Source: Tolypothrix sp. NIES-4075
Lineage (GTDB): Bacteria; Cyanobacteriota; Cyanobacteriia; Cyanobacteriales; Nostocaceae
Direction: 5' to 3'
Assembly: GCF_002218085.1 (NCBI RefSeq)
Contig: NZ_BDUC01000002.1
Location: 558,001 to 622,000 of the forward strand
Length of the DNA stretch: 64,000 nucleotides
Shown: one piece after another, positions 15,103 through 23,921 of the stretch
Layout: every line of letters starts with the position of its first letter
Numbering within the stretch: the first letter of the stretch is position 1
Notes under the pieces: model-generated
The model's database searches: none
Told to the model about the DNA's origin: nothing
Seen by the model: only the letters and a program-made list of their open reading frames with translations
Position numbers and translations under genes: made by a program

Positions 15103-16131
15103 TTAGTATGGTAATTCTAATAATTCGCCATTACCAGCAATTACCTGTGCGATCGCACTAGCGGAAATATCCTGTGATTGAAAGTAATTAATCGTCACAT
15201 CTACTTGATTTGGTGGAACTAGCAAGACAAATCCAATCCCCATATTGAAAGTGTTATACATCGCTTCTGGACTAACTGAACCAGTTTCAGCCAGCCACTG
15301 AAATACAGGAGGAATAGTCCAACTATCAGGATTAATTTTAATCGCTTGATTTTTCCCCAAGCATCGGGGTAGATTTTCTGGTAATCCACCACCAGTAATA
15401 TGTGCCATACCGTGAATTTCTAAGCCTGCTTTACGCGCAGCAAGAACCGGTTTGACGTAAATGCGGGTAGGTGTGAGAAAAGTTTCGCCTAAAGATTGAC
15501 CGTTGAGTAATTCGGGGCGATCGCTCCAAGATAAATTGCGTTCATTGATAATCTTTCTCACCAAACTAAAGCCATTACTGTGGACACCAGTACTAGGGAG
15601 TGCGATCGCTACATCTCCCACTTGCACCTGAGAACCATCTAGCATCTGGCTTTTTTCCACAATTCCCACACAAAAGCCAGCCAAGTCATACTCACCCAAA
15701 GAGTAAAAACCTGGCATTTCTGCGGTTTCTCCTCCTAGCAAAGCACAACCAGCGAGCTTACACCCAGAAGCTATACCTGCAACCACCTGAGTTAATTGCT
15801 CTTTTTCTAACTTACCTGTAGCTACATAATCTAAAAAAAATAGCGGTTCGGCGCCAGATGTCAGCACATCATTAACGCACATCGCTACTAAATCAATCCC
15901 AACAGTATCATGGCGATTAACAGCAGAAGCGATTTTCAGCTTTGTACCTACACCATCCGTCCCAGAAACCAAAACCGGTTCCTTGAAACCCCCCGGTAGT
16001 TGAAAGCAGCCACCAAAGCCACCCAATCCCCCAATTACTTCCGGTCGAAAGGTGCTGTGAACCAAATTGCGAATTTGATCTACAAAAGCTCGACCAGCCT
16101 CTACATCAACTCCTGCATCCCGATAATCCAT
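15103..16131 (-). CDS. purM: Phosphoribosylformylglycinamidine cyclo-ligase (AIR synthetase)
   Basis: A 342-residue PurM, which closes the imidazole ring of aminoimidazole ribonucleotide from FGAM and ATP in purine synthesis. Family signatures include DYRDAGVDVEAGRAFVDQI at the N-terminus, the ATP-binding PVLVSGTDGVGTKLKIA, DLVAMCVNDVLTSGAEPLFFLDY, GGETAEMPGFY and HITGGGLPENLPR. The length is normal. The gene is monocistronic here; no other pur gene is in the window. The start ATG (16131) is fixed by the conserved N-terminus. Confidence 0.97.
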   Translation of the reverse strand: MDYRDAGVDVEAGRAFVDQIRNLVHSTFRPEVIGGLGGFGGCFQLPGGFKEPVLVSGTDGVGTKLKIASAVNRHDTVGIDLVAMCVNDVLTSGAEPLFFLDYVATGKLEKEQLTQVVAGIASGCKLAGCALLGGETAEMPGFYSLGEYDLAGFCVGIVEKSQMLDGSQVQVGDVAIALPSTGVHSNGFSLVRKIINERNLSWSDRPELLNGQSLGETFLTPTRIYVKPVLAARKAGLEIHGMAHITGGGLPENLPRCLGKNQAIKINPDSWTIPPVFQWLAETGSVSPEAMYNTFNMGIGFVLLVPPNQVDVTINYFQSQDISASAIAQVIAGNGELLELPY

Positions 16132-16249
16132 AACACTTAGTCAATAGTCATTCTTTCCACAGTAGATGAGTATAGAGTCAAAAGTCCATAGTTGGTGAGT
16201 TTTTGACTAAGTAGATGGGCATAAATATAGCAATTCTCGGTTACGTGAG

Positions 16250-16306
16250 GTACACCCGTAAGGGCACGGCAGTACACCCGTAAGGGCACGGCAATGCCGT
16301 GCCCCT
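16250..16306. repeat. cccgtaagggcacggca direct and inverted repeats
   Basis: Two tandem copies of gtacacccgtaagggcacggca are followed by the inverted half tgccgtgcccctac, giving a hairpin GGGCACGGCA/TGCCGTGCCC. It is a typical interspersed cyanobacterial repeat, located between the 3' end of the LysR remnant and the 5' side of purM. Confidence 0.75.
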
Positions 16307-16473
16307 ACACGCGACGATATAATGTTGTACCGCATCTGAATGGGAACTGCTATAAACGCTTCGTCAGGTAATATATGGAAAAAGTCCAATGATTCAATAG
16401 TTAGGCTGCTTCAGGTTACTGCTCTCGACAGTACTTGGAGGCTCCGCAGGTGAAGTGATTGATCCCTAACTGC

Positions 16474-17367
16474 TCACGTATCATCATGATTTGCCTTCCA
16501 TTGTGTCGTCTTCCGTGCCAAGCCCAGAAATGCTCTTATTACTGGAGAGGAATCATCCTGCCGCCAAGTAAGATAAAGTCCGGTCTTAGGTGTCTCCTCT
16601 TGTAAAGGTCTGTAAATGACTCCGCTTCTGTGGAAGTTTTGCAAGGAGGCAGGAACGATCGCAATGCCCAGCCCTGCTGCAACTAAGCCGATGATCGTCT
16701 GCATCTGAACCGCCTCTTGAGCCACTTTCGGACGAAATCCAGCTTGTTGACAAATGGTAATAATTTGCTCGTAAAAGACGGGTCCCATTTTGGCAGGAAA
16801 TAGGATAAATGATTCCGAAGCCAACGTGGAGAGAGACACTTTGGTTTGGGCACAGAGCGGATGGGTTTCTGGCAATGCCAAGACCAATGATTCTGGCAAA
16901 AAGCACTCCACACTCAAACCTGGTTCGCTGATAGCAGAACGAACAATGCCGATATCAACCTGTTTGTGATGCAGTGCTTGAATCTGTTGAGCAGTCGTCA
17001 GTTCATGCAATCGCAGTTCTACCGCCGGAAACTGTTCTCGAAAGACCTTTAAAATCTCTGGTAGTAACATATACATTGCAGAGTCAACAAAGCCGATCGC
17101 CAACCGTCCAACCTCACCCCGTCCTATCTGTTGTGTCACTTCGATTGCCTGTTCGAGTTGCGCTAACACTCCATAGGAGCGCTCTAAAAACACTTTGCCT
17201 GCTTCAGTCAGATGTACTTGCCGCTTCGTTCGTTCAAACAACTTGACTCCTAGTTCATCTTCCAAACTACGAATCTGCTGGCTAAGTGGGGGCTGGGAAA
17301 TGCACAACCGCTCTGCTGCTCGACTAAAGTGCAGTTCCTCAGCCACAGCGATGAAGTAGTGTAGGTG
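16474..17367 (-). pseudogene. LysR-family regulator missing its first codons
   Basis: Apart from its extreme N-terminus this is an ordinary LysR regulator: winged helix with HFSRAAERLCISQPPLSQQI, then RSLEDELGVKLFERTKRQVHLT, and an effector-binding domain to residue 290. The recognisable frame begins at 17367 with HLHYFIA just inside a 135-bp palindromic element, and the first four or five codons plus promoter are gone. The only standard start left is a GTG at 17344-17346 (MAEELHF), which removes part of the first HTH helix. Upstream the frame is open through element sequence to a TAG without an ATG. It is probably inactive. It was once divergent from the SDR gene next to it. Confidence 0.75.
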
Positions 17368-17502
17368 CCAATACGGTTCGGTTAAGGCAAGAGACGCGAT
17401 AAATCGCCGTCTCTACAAAGGACTATTATTGTAAAGACGGCGATTTATCGCGTCTTTGTGATCTATAATTTTCATCAAAAAATATTATCCGAACCGTATT
17501 GG
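17368..17502. mobile_element. 135-bp palindromic MITE-like element
   Basis: Perfect terminal inverted repeats CCAATACGGTTCGG (17368-17381) and CCGAACCGTATTGG (17489-17502). Inside is a second perfect 21-bp inverted repeat (17392-17412 with 17435-17455) containing gacgcgataaatcgccgtct. It has no coding capacity. It sits exactly at the junction where both flanking genes lose their 5' ends. Its inner arm belongs to the same gacgcgat...atcgcgtc family found inside dnaX (54951) and the CHAT partner gene (52931). Confidence 0.75.
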
Positions 17503-17939
17503 GGTTTGGCGGAAGCAGTATCTACTGTGCCACTAAATTTGCCCTTGAAGGCACGTCTGAAGCCCTGGCTAAAGAAGTCGAATCCTTTGGAATTAAAGTC
17601 ACTTTAATTGAACCTGGAGCATTTCGCACAGACTTCAACGGACGCTCTCTGGCAGCAGCCGAACAATCCATTGATGCCTATGCGACCGTGAGCGGGGCTT
17701 CATTGCAGTGGTTTAAAGATATGGATGGTAAGCAACCTGGCAATCCAGCGAAAGCGGCGCAAGCCATCATTCAAGCTGTGGAAAGTCCTCATCCACCGAT
17801 GCGACTGGCATTAGGCACGGATGCCATGAGCCTGATTCAGGAAAAACTGGAATGGGTCAAAACGGATTTGGATACTTGGCAGCAGGTGACTCTAAGTACG
17901 GATTATACAGATAGGAATAGTGAGGTAATAGTTGGGTAG
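17503..17939 (+). pseudogene. Short-chain dehydrogenase/reductase, N-terminal half deleted
   Basis: The remaining 145 or so residues start at GFGGSSIYCATKFALEG, which contains the SDR active-site Tyr-X3-Lys (YCATK), and continue with LIEPGAFRTDF and a C-terminus typical of the classical SDR subfamily. The Rossmann N-terminus (TGASSGIG and about 140 residues) is absent, because the homology begins directly at the edge of the palindromic element. Without a cofactor-binding domain it cannot be an active enzyme. A TTG at 17499 would be the only start, and it lies within the element. Confidence 0.8.
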
Positions 17940-18504
17940 GCAAGCTCTGAGCTAGTTATTAGACGCTGCATACGCCCACTAATAAGCAGAATTTAAGTCA
18001 GGAAAAAGTTAAGTGATTAGACTGGACTAGCAAGTAACTATTATTACTGAAAGCGGGCGAGGTTTGGGGCTTGTACTTCTAGATGGTCTGTAGGGAAACA
18101 ACCCTTGATTATTGGCGGGAGAGTAGTTGAAAGGATGTGGGTAAGGGGCGATCGCTTTTCTCCCCAACGCATAGCTGTGAATGAGAGCAATTGCTCAATC
18201 TAGAATCATTCATCGTCGAGTATACGCGCAGCCTAACAAATCACTGCACCGGAACTCACGTTAGGTTACAGCAGATTGCAACAAGGTTCGGTACAGATTA
18301 TTGTAAGGGCACAACGGGCGTTGTGCCCTTACCTGTGTACCTCCTGCAACCTGAAAAACGCTGTATCTGTTGAGTTGCAAAGATTATTCCCGTCCGGTGA
18401 GTTCAACCGTTACGTGTAAATCAAACGACCGTTTGTTTGACACTTGGGCTTTGTAAAGAGAAGATGGCGTTTCAGCCCTCAAACTGTGTAAAACAACTAA
18501 CTAA
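17940..18504. other. Intergenic region with one hairpin
   Basis: 565 bases without a convincing gene. The only clear structure is a palindrome at 18303-18332, listed separately. The ORF possibilities are short and compositionally random. This is probably decayed sequence around the SDR remnant. Confidence 0.5.
18303..18332. repeat. Perfect hairpin GTAAGGGCACAAC / GTTGTGCCCTTAC
   Basis: A 13-bp inverted repeat around the tetraloop-like gggc. It is a typical interspersed cyanobacterial palindrome, related in style to the one at 16250-16306. No T-run follows, so it is not an obvious Rho-independent terminator. Confidence 0.75.
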
Positions 18505-18711
18505 TCAAAATACCTCATTTTCAATACCGCGCCACCATTCGCCCAAATTCATCAAATCTTCGTGTATGTCTGCTAATTCACTAGCGTAGTCATTTTCTGA
18601 AAGCGTCGCTTGACGTTCTTGGAGCTTTTTCAGTCGCAGTTGCACCAACAGCCAAGGTTTAGTGATGCTATTCGTGGCTTCGATGTATTCCGCTAATTCT
18701 TTGCTATTCAT
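18505..18711 (-). CDS. Small conserved hypothetical protein
   Basis: A 68-residue acidic, helical protein (MNSKELAEYIEATNSITKPW, ending LMNLGEWWRGIENEVF). I do not recognise a family. The even amino-acid composition, an ATG start and an A+T-rich upstream region support a real gene, but no neighbour suggests a role. It may be soluble, with a short coiled coil around residues 25-50. Confidence 0.5.
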   Translation of the reverse strand: MNSKELAEYIEATNSITKPWLLVQLRLKKLQERQATLSENDYASELADIHEDLMNLGEWWRGIENEVF

Positions 18712-18754
18712 AAATTTTGATTTTTATTGCACTACCTTTTAAGATACAAGTTAT

Positions 18755-18823
18755 GTAGCAATCCGTTTATAATTCGTGAAAAACAAGATCCCCGACTTCT
18801 CGCTCGAAGTCGGGGATCTGAGC
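18755..18823. repeat. Interspersed hairpin repeat, copy 1 (3' of sodB)
   Basis: The element begins gtagcaatccg and ends in the hairpin AGATCCCCGACTTC / GAAGTCGGGGATCT. A homologous element of the same layout is at 19801-19869, on the other side of sodB. This copy is about 100 bp downstream of the sodB stop and could end its transcript, although no T-run follows. Confidence 0.7.
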
Positions 18824-18920
18824 CGTAAAAACAGCCACGAAACAAAATCGTGACTGTTTGTAAAGTAGATAAATTAAGTAATGATTTCCGCGTTAAAATG
18901 CCAGCAAAAAAAGCTGATAA

Positions 18921-19523
18921 TTATGCCTTGGCTAAATTTTGTGCGACGAAATCCCAGTTTACCAACTGATCTAAGAAGTTCTTGATAAAGGCAGGACGAG
19001 CATTGCGGAAGTCAATGTAGTAAGCATGTTCCCAAACGTCTAGAGTTAGGAGTGCTTTCTGATTATGAGCTAGAGGGTTCTCTGCATTCGGTGTTTTCGT
19101 CACCTTCAGCGTACCATTATCATCAATCAACCAAGCCCATCCGCTGCCAAATTGTGTTGTAGCCGCGTTAGAAAACTCTTCTTTGAATTTATCAAAGCTA
19201 CCAAAATCTTTGTCAATTTTAGCAGCTAAATCACCGCTTGGTGTACCGCCGCCTGCTGGCTTCAAAGAATTCCAAAAGAAAGTATGATTCCAAACTTGAG
19301 CTGCGTTGTTGAAAACTCCTGTTAAAGAGGGGTCTTTAAAAGAAATTTTGATCACTTCTTCTAAGGGTTTATCAGCGAGGTCTTTACCTTCAACGAGCTT
19401 GTTAAGGTTATCTACATAAGCTTTATGATGCTTGCCATAGTGATATTCGAAAGTCTCAGCTTTCATGCCATACGGCTCTAAAGCGTTAAAGTCGAAGGGT
19501 AGGGGGTCTTGTGTAAATGCCAT
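18921..19523 (-). CDS. sodB: Iron superoxide dismutase
   Basis: A 200-residue FeSOD that disproportionates superoxide in the cytosol. Ligand and signature regions are present: EYHYGKHHKAYVDNLNKLV (metal His), AAQVWNHTFFWNSL (the AAQVWNHTFFW form favours iron over manganese), and LTLDVWEHAYYIDFRNARP with the Asp and His ligands. The length is that of the cyanobacterial enzyme, with no signal peptide or membrane anchor. The ATG at 19523 is preceded by AGAGAGGA 8-15 bases upstream. It is monocistronic and flanked on both sides by copies of one hairpin repeat. Confidence 0.97.
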   Translation of the reverse strand: MAFTQDPLPFDFNALEPYGMKAETFEYHYGKHHKAYVDNLNKLVEGKDLADKPLEEVIKISFKDPSLTGVFNNAAQVWNHTFFWNSLKPAGGGTPSGDLAAKIDKDFGSFDKFKEEFSNAATTQFGSGWAWLIDDNGTLKVTKTPNAENPLAHNQKALLTLDVWEHAYYIDFRNARPAFIKNFLDQLVNWDFVAQNLAKA

Positions 19524-20072
19524 GAGTGTGAAATCCTCTCTTTACCGTTTTCCAGTTTAAAGCTAATGCTACAGCTTTGGAAATTACAGGTTTTGTGTTG
19601 AGCAATTGAAGATGCTGAACACTGTAAAATAAAACTTTACATTGTTATTTTACTACCAAAGGCAGGATTCAGACAAAGTGGTTTTGTCACAATTCCAGTC
19701 AAATCTATCTAAATGAATACACAATAAGTAAGAGATAATCCGTTTATCTGGCGATAGATATATTTTGTTATCAAGTAATTTTAATATAAAATGATTATCT
19801 ATAGCAATCCGCGCATAATAGCGTGAACAACAAGATTCCCGACTTATTTAATAAGTCGGGAATCTGAATCAATGGATTTTGACAAAATAATAACTCTAAC
19901 AGATAATTATTTTTTCATAAGTCTAATTTTAATAATGGTGAGTAGATGCTCACCATTATATTTAACTAATAATTAACAGTAGATTCTATTAACTTAAGGC
20001 GAGACAAAGAGCCTGAGTGAATTTTTTAGGATATGTCCCGACTTAAATGACTAGCCCAGCAATTTGTGTTAA
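19524..20072. other. Intergenic region upstream of sodB
   Basis: About 550 A+T-rich bases without a gene. It holds the second hairpin repeat (19801-19869) and another perfect hairpin AATGGTGAG (19934-19942) / CTCACCATT (19949-19957), about 115 bp beyond the panC/cmk stop, which may terminate that transcript. The sodB promoter should lie within the first 150 bp, but no clear boxes were identified. Confidence 0.5.
19801..19869. repeat. Interspersed hairpin repeat, copy 2 (5' of sodB)
   Basis: Same structure as 18755-18823: atagcaatccg at the left, cgtgaacaacaag in the middle, then the hairpin AGATTCCCGACTTA / TAAGTCGGGAATCT. Base changes in one arm are matched in the other (cccc/gggg to tccc/ggga), so pairing is conserved. 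Confidence 0.7.
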
Positions 20073-21677
20073 TTACAATTGAGATAACCTTTGCTGGTAG
20101 AAGTCAACAATTTTTGCCGTGACTTCTGAAATTGAGAGACCATCGGTTTGTATTTCAATTGCATCTGCTGCTTTCTGCAAGGGGGAAACTTTGCGGGTGC
20201 TATCTTTCCAGTCGCGTTCGGCGATGTCTTTTTCCAGCTGCTCTAAACTGACTTCGGGTTGACCTTGTTTTTGAAAGTCTTGCTGACGACGCCGTGCGCG
20301 TTCGCTAACCGAAGCGGTTAAAAAGATTTTGACTTCAGCATCGGGAAAAACGTGGGTACCGATATCCCGTCCTTCAGCTACTATTCCACCTTTTTTACCC
20401 CAGTTTTGCTGTTGTTTAACTAGTGCTTCACGTACAGCGCTTTGTGCGGATATGCCGGATACTTTCGATGTTACTTTTGGCGTGCGAATTACCTGAGTAA
20501 CATCAGTATGATTAATCCAGACTCGCACAGGAGATTGTAAATTTTCGCCCGGAGTCAGTTCAATGACACACAGGTTAGCTAATTCAGCGATCGCACACTC
20601 ATCATCCAAAGCAATTTCTTCTTGCAACACTAGCCAAGTAAAAGCTCGATACATTGCGCCTGTATCTAAATATACTAAACCCAAGTTCGCTGCCACTTGA
20701 CGAGCCACCGTTGATTTACCAGCACCAGCCGGTCCATCAATGGCGATGACGGGAGAGCGATCGCGCAGGATGGTATTATCAATCAAACGTGTAGAACCAA
20801 GACGAGCTGCGATCGCAAGCATTCCTTCCTCCTTAACTTCCTCTAAAGACATCAACGTAGTCGGTTCAACCAATTCAATATATTCGACTAAAACAGTAGT
20901 GACCATTGCTAGTTCTTGCTCCACTGCTGCGATCAGAGTGCTGGTGTTACGAACGCCCGCTTTAAATGCTGCTTCAGCTTGCCGCAAGCCGCGATATAAT
21001 ACCGCTGCCTGCTGTTTTTCTGTTGCAGTCAAATATTGATTGCGGGAACTCAAGGCAAGACCTGATGCTTCCCGCATCGTTGGACAAGCAACAATTTCTG
21101 TCGGCAAATTCAAATCAGCCACTAGCCTTCTAATAATTGCCAGTTGCTGACCATCCTTTTGACCGAAATAGGCTCGATCGGGCTGTACCAAGTTTAAAAG
21201 CTTGGTAACAATCGTAGCCACACCCTGAAAGTGACCTAGCCGAGAACGACCACACAAGCGTGATATCATAGCAGATGGAGGGATAACTTGTGTAACAATT
21301 GAATCTTGTATACTCTTCTGCGGAACTCCTAATTCCTCCGGAGAAGGCGCAAAAATCGCATCCACACCAGCTTGTTCACAAAATTGTCCATCTGCCTCTA
21401 AAGTTCGAGGATAGCGTTGAAAATCCTCATTGGGACCAAATTGCAGGGGATTAACGAATATACTGACGATTACCGTGGCGTTTTCTCGCCGTGCCCGTTC
21501 TATCAAGCTTAAATGACCTTGATGCAAAGCTCCCATCGTCGGAACCAGACCAACTGGTGTCTGATACCAGCTGGTTGCCTCATTTGATAGCAGTTCCTCC
21601 GACTGGCAAAGCTGATTTTCCGAACGACGTTTAGCTAAATAACAGCGTAAAGCTGCAACTGTTGTCAGCAGGCGCAC
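20073..21677 (-). CDS. panC/cmk: Bifunctional pantoate-beta-alanine ligase / cytidylate kinase
   Basis: A 534-residue fusion typical of cyanobacteria. Residues 1 to about 300 form PanC, which joins pantoate and beta-alanine with ATP (LVPTMGALHQGHLSLIERAR, FVNPLQFGPNEDFQRYPR, GQKDGQQLAIIRRLV). Residues from about 310 form cytidylate kinase (VIAIDGPAGAGKSTVARQVA as Walker A, YLDTGAMYRA, VAEGRDIGTHVFPDA, ERARRRQQDF). The start is GTG at 21677 (MRLLTTVAALRCYL). Relative to related PanC proteins it has an insertion of about 20 residues before the VGLVPTMGALH motif. It links coenzyme A and pyrimidine nucleotide supply in one polypeptide. Confidence 0.96.
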   Translation of the reverse strand: MRLLTTVAALRCYLAKRRSENQLCQSEELLSNEATSWYQTPVGLVPTMGALHQGHLSLIERARRENATVIVSIFVNPLQFGPNEDFQRYPRTLEADGQFCEQAGVDAIFAPSPEELGVPQKSIQDSIVTQVIPPSAMISRLCGRSRLGHFQGVATIVTKLLNLVQPDRAYFGQKDGQQLAIIRRLVADLNLPTEIVACPTMREASGLALSSRNQYLTATEKQQAAVLYRGLRQAEAAFKAGVRNTSTLIAAVEQELAMVTTVLVEYIELVEPTTLMSLEEVKEEGMLAIAARLGSTRLIDNTILRDRSPVIAIDGPAGAGKSTVARQVAANLGLVYLDTGAMYRAFTWLVLQEEIALDDECAIAELANLCVIELTPGENLQSPVRVWINHTDVTQVIRTPKVTSKVSGISAQSAVREALVKQQQNWGKKGGIVAEGRDIGTHVFPDAEVKIFLTASVSERARRRQQDFQKQGQPEVSLEQLEKDIAERDWKDSTRKVSPLQKAADAIEIQTDGLSISEVTAKIVDFYQQRLSQL

Positions 21678-21729
21678 AAAATACCCCTAGTTCTTCTTGA
21701 GCCTCTCCCCCGTTAGTTTATATCTGAAT

Positions 21730-21950
21730 TAGGGGGAAAAACGAGTGAACTAGGGGAAGTGGGGAATTGGGAATGGTGAGTCCAGCGCTGCGGGAGGGTT
21801 TCCCTCGTGCCGGCTCTGGCGAACCCGAAGGGGGAATGGGGGAGTGGGGAATGGGTAATGGGTAATGGGTAATGGGGAAAAGGGGAAAAGGGGAAAGAAT
21901 TATTACCAATGCCCAATGCCCAATTCCCAATTACCTTTTTCCCAATTACC
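21730..21950. repeat. Heptameric tandem repeats (gggaatg / gggtaat) and palindrome
   Basis: Units of gggaatg, gggtaat and ggggaaa repeat about fifteen times, followed by the complementary cccaattcccaattacc. A different short interspersed palindrome (gcgctgcgggagggtttccc ... gaacccgaaggg) is embedded. These short tandem repeats are typical of filamentous heterocystous genomes. Here they separate the panC/cmk start from the end of the rlpA gene. Confidence 0.75.
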
Positions 21951-23061
21951 TTCCTAAGACTTCAATCCGCACTGGTGCTACACCACTGCCCATCATTCCT
22001 AAAATGCGGGCAGCGGCAACAGAAAGGTCAATTACTCGACCGCGAATGAATGGACCGCGATCGTTAATTCGTACTACTACAGAACGACCGTTGCGGGTGT
22101 TGGTAACACGGACTCGCGTACCAAAGGGTAAATGGCGATGAGCGGCTGTTAGTCCTTCTGGGTTAAATCTCTGACCGCTGGCGGTGCGATTGCCGGAACC
22201 ATCATAGCCATAATAAGAAGCTACTCCCCTGAGGGTGACTTTCACAGGTCCGATGTTAATCTCTGATGGCAATTTTGGTATTGATACCGGTAGTCGTGCC
22301 GGTAAGTTAAGAATCTGGTTTAGAGGAGATGCATTGCCTAGTAATCTCCGCAAGCGATTCGTAGTTTGCAATGCATCTTGTGCCAGATTATTAGTTGTGT
22401 CTGGCGATCGCGTTTGATCGTTAATTTCCACCAATTCTTGGTTATTGACTTTGATGATATAGCGATCGCTCGATGTTTGGTCAGCAGAGACACTTTTATT
22501 TTGTGCCTGATTTGTTGTCGCGCTAAGAGCTTTCCAACTGACGATTATTTGACTGGCATCTACATTTTCCCGGCTTAACTGGTTTATCTTCGCTGCTACT
22601 ACACCAGCTCTTTGAACCGGGTCATCATCGCCAATGTTTGTCTGGTTACTAACAGGAGTTATAGTTCCAACACTCGCTACTTTTACAGAAGTGTCAGCAA
22701 CAGCATTGTTTGACTGTGTACTTTGAGTATCACCACCAGTTACACCAACTTTGGTATCTACTTTGGTTTCTTCGGTCTTGACTGGTGTAGAACTCACAAA
22801 GGTGAGAACAGGAATCTTGCGAATAAATAGGGTTGCTGCCTGATGACCTCCAAGATTGTGAGGATGAATTTCCGTAATTACGGCATCCGAGGTAAGGTTC
22901 CCTGCTGAGGATTGATACTCTCCCACCTTGACGATATCGGCTGAAGGTGTTTTTTCCGAAGCGGTATCCGTTTCCTTGGCTGTTTGAGTGCGACCGATTG
23001 AGGGCATTCCCAAAACAGTCATAAACAGGGTGACAATAGTCCACAAATGTCTTTGATTCAT
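21946..23061 (-). CDS. RlpA-like septal ring lytic transglycosylase / double-psi beta-barrel protein
   Basis: The ATG at 23061 gives a 371-residue protein with a signal peptide (MNQRHLWTIVTLFMTVLGMP and a likely cleavage after SIGRTQ). An upstream TTG at 23124 is less convincing because it would bury the signal. A long Ser/Thr/Val-rich linker leads to a C-terminal RlpA domain: ASYYGYDGSGNRTASGQRFN, LTAAHRHLPFGTRVRV, then VVRINDRGPFIRGRVIDLS and AAARILG. RlpA proteins cleave or bind denuded peptidoglycan at septa. The C-terminal domain is complete; no SPOR domain is present. It acts in the periplasm or cell wall. Confidence 0.85.
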   Translation of the reverse strand: MNQRHLWTIVTLFMTVLGMPSIGRTQTAKETDTASEKTPSADIVKVGEYQSSAGNLTSDAVITEIHPHNLGGHQAATLFIRKIPVLTFVSSTPVKTEETKVDTKVGVTGGDTQSTQSNNAVADTSVKVASVGTITPVSNQTNIGDDDPVQRAGVVAAKINQLSRENVDASQIIVSWKALSATTNQAQNKSVSADQTSSDRYIIKVNNQELVEINDQTRSPDTTNNLAQDALQTTNRLRRLLGNASPLNQILNLPARLPVSIPKLPSEINIGPVKVTLRGVASYYGYDGSGNRTASGQRFNPEGLTAAHRHLPFGTRVRVTNTRNGRSVVVRINDRGPFIRGRVIDLSVAAARILGMMGSGVAPVRIEVLGR

Positions 23062-23124
23062 GCGTCCGTTTTTAAAGCGTGTTAAGAACTGAAGGTTTAT
23101 CTTTTGCGAGATTTTGCACCACAA

Positions 23125-23900
23125 TCATGTAAAATGCCCCAAAAATTTAAACTCATTCCCATGAACACTTTTGTTTATAACTGCAACAGATTAACATGAA
23201 CCTTTTGCCTAGGGGATCGGGGTTGTATTGTAACTCTTGGTAAATTTATCAAATTTAAATTTCAATTTTCAGCACAAAACCTTTCCCAAAAGCGGATTTT
23301 GGCTGTTTAACAGTTGCCCCGAAAATTAAAATTTTTCTTAGGGAAACTTAACAATATTTAGTGAATAAATTGCTTTAGATAGTGTCTTTAATCGTTCATC
23401 AAGTTAATTGCTGTATGTGTTAAATGGAAAAGAAAATATAATGCACAAATTGCCTGAAAAAACAATAGTTATTAACTTTAATATTTTAAATACAAATACC
23501 AATATTTTATTAGATTAATCAATTTATTGCCTTTCGTCTCAGAAGTATCTGCAAAATTTGAAATTAATTATCTTTTTCAAATAGTTTGATTCTATACAAA
23601 CCACGAACCACACAGTCTTAACCGATGTTTGAGAATTTGTCAAATAAGCCACCTATGGCAACAGTAGCTGCTAGCATTGACACTCCCCTGGCGGAACAAA
23701 TATGAGAAAATTAACCAGAGTTAATCGGCAAATTTTCACTCTTGTTTGCCGATATAGCGAAAAACTACGGAAAAGTTTCCCCTAAGTGCGTTTTTATTAA
23801 GCACTTAGGTGATGGAACTTCCTTGATTTGGTTAAAACAACGCGCTCACAGGCAACGCGGATTTCTTCCCCAGTCCCCAGTCCCCTCTATAGCCTAATTT
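23125..23900. other. 776-bp intergenic region between divergent rlpA-like gene and glsA
   Basis: A+T-rich sequence without a credible ORF. Two clean inverted repeats occur: ATCGGCAAA (23724-23732) / TTTGCCGAT (23745-23753), and CCTAAGTGC (23781-23789) / GCACTTAGG (23801-23809). Both are upstream of glsA and could be operators or structures in its leader. No sigma-70 boxes are convincing. Confidence 0.5.
23724..23809. repeat. Two adjacent inverted repeats upstream of glsA
   Basis: Perfect 9-bp dyads with 12-base and 11-base centres (ATCGGCAAA/TTTGCCGAT and CCTAAGTGC/GCACTTAGG), ending about 110 bp before the glsA start. Neither is followed by a T-run, so they are not typical terminators. Confidence 0.6.
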
Positions 23901-23921
23901 TTGCTCTTTAAGCTGCACTTA

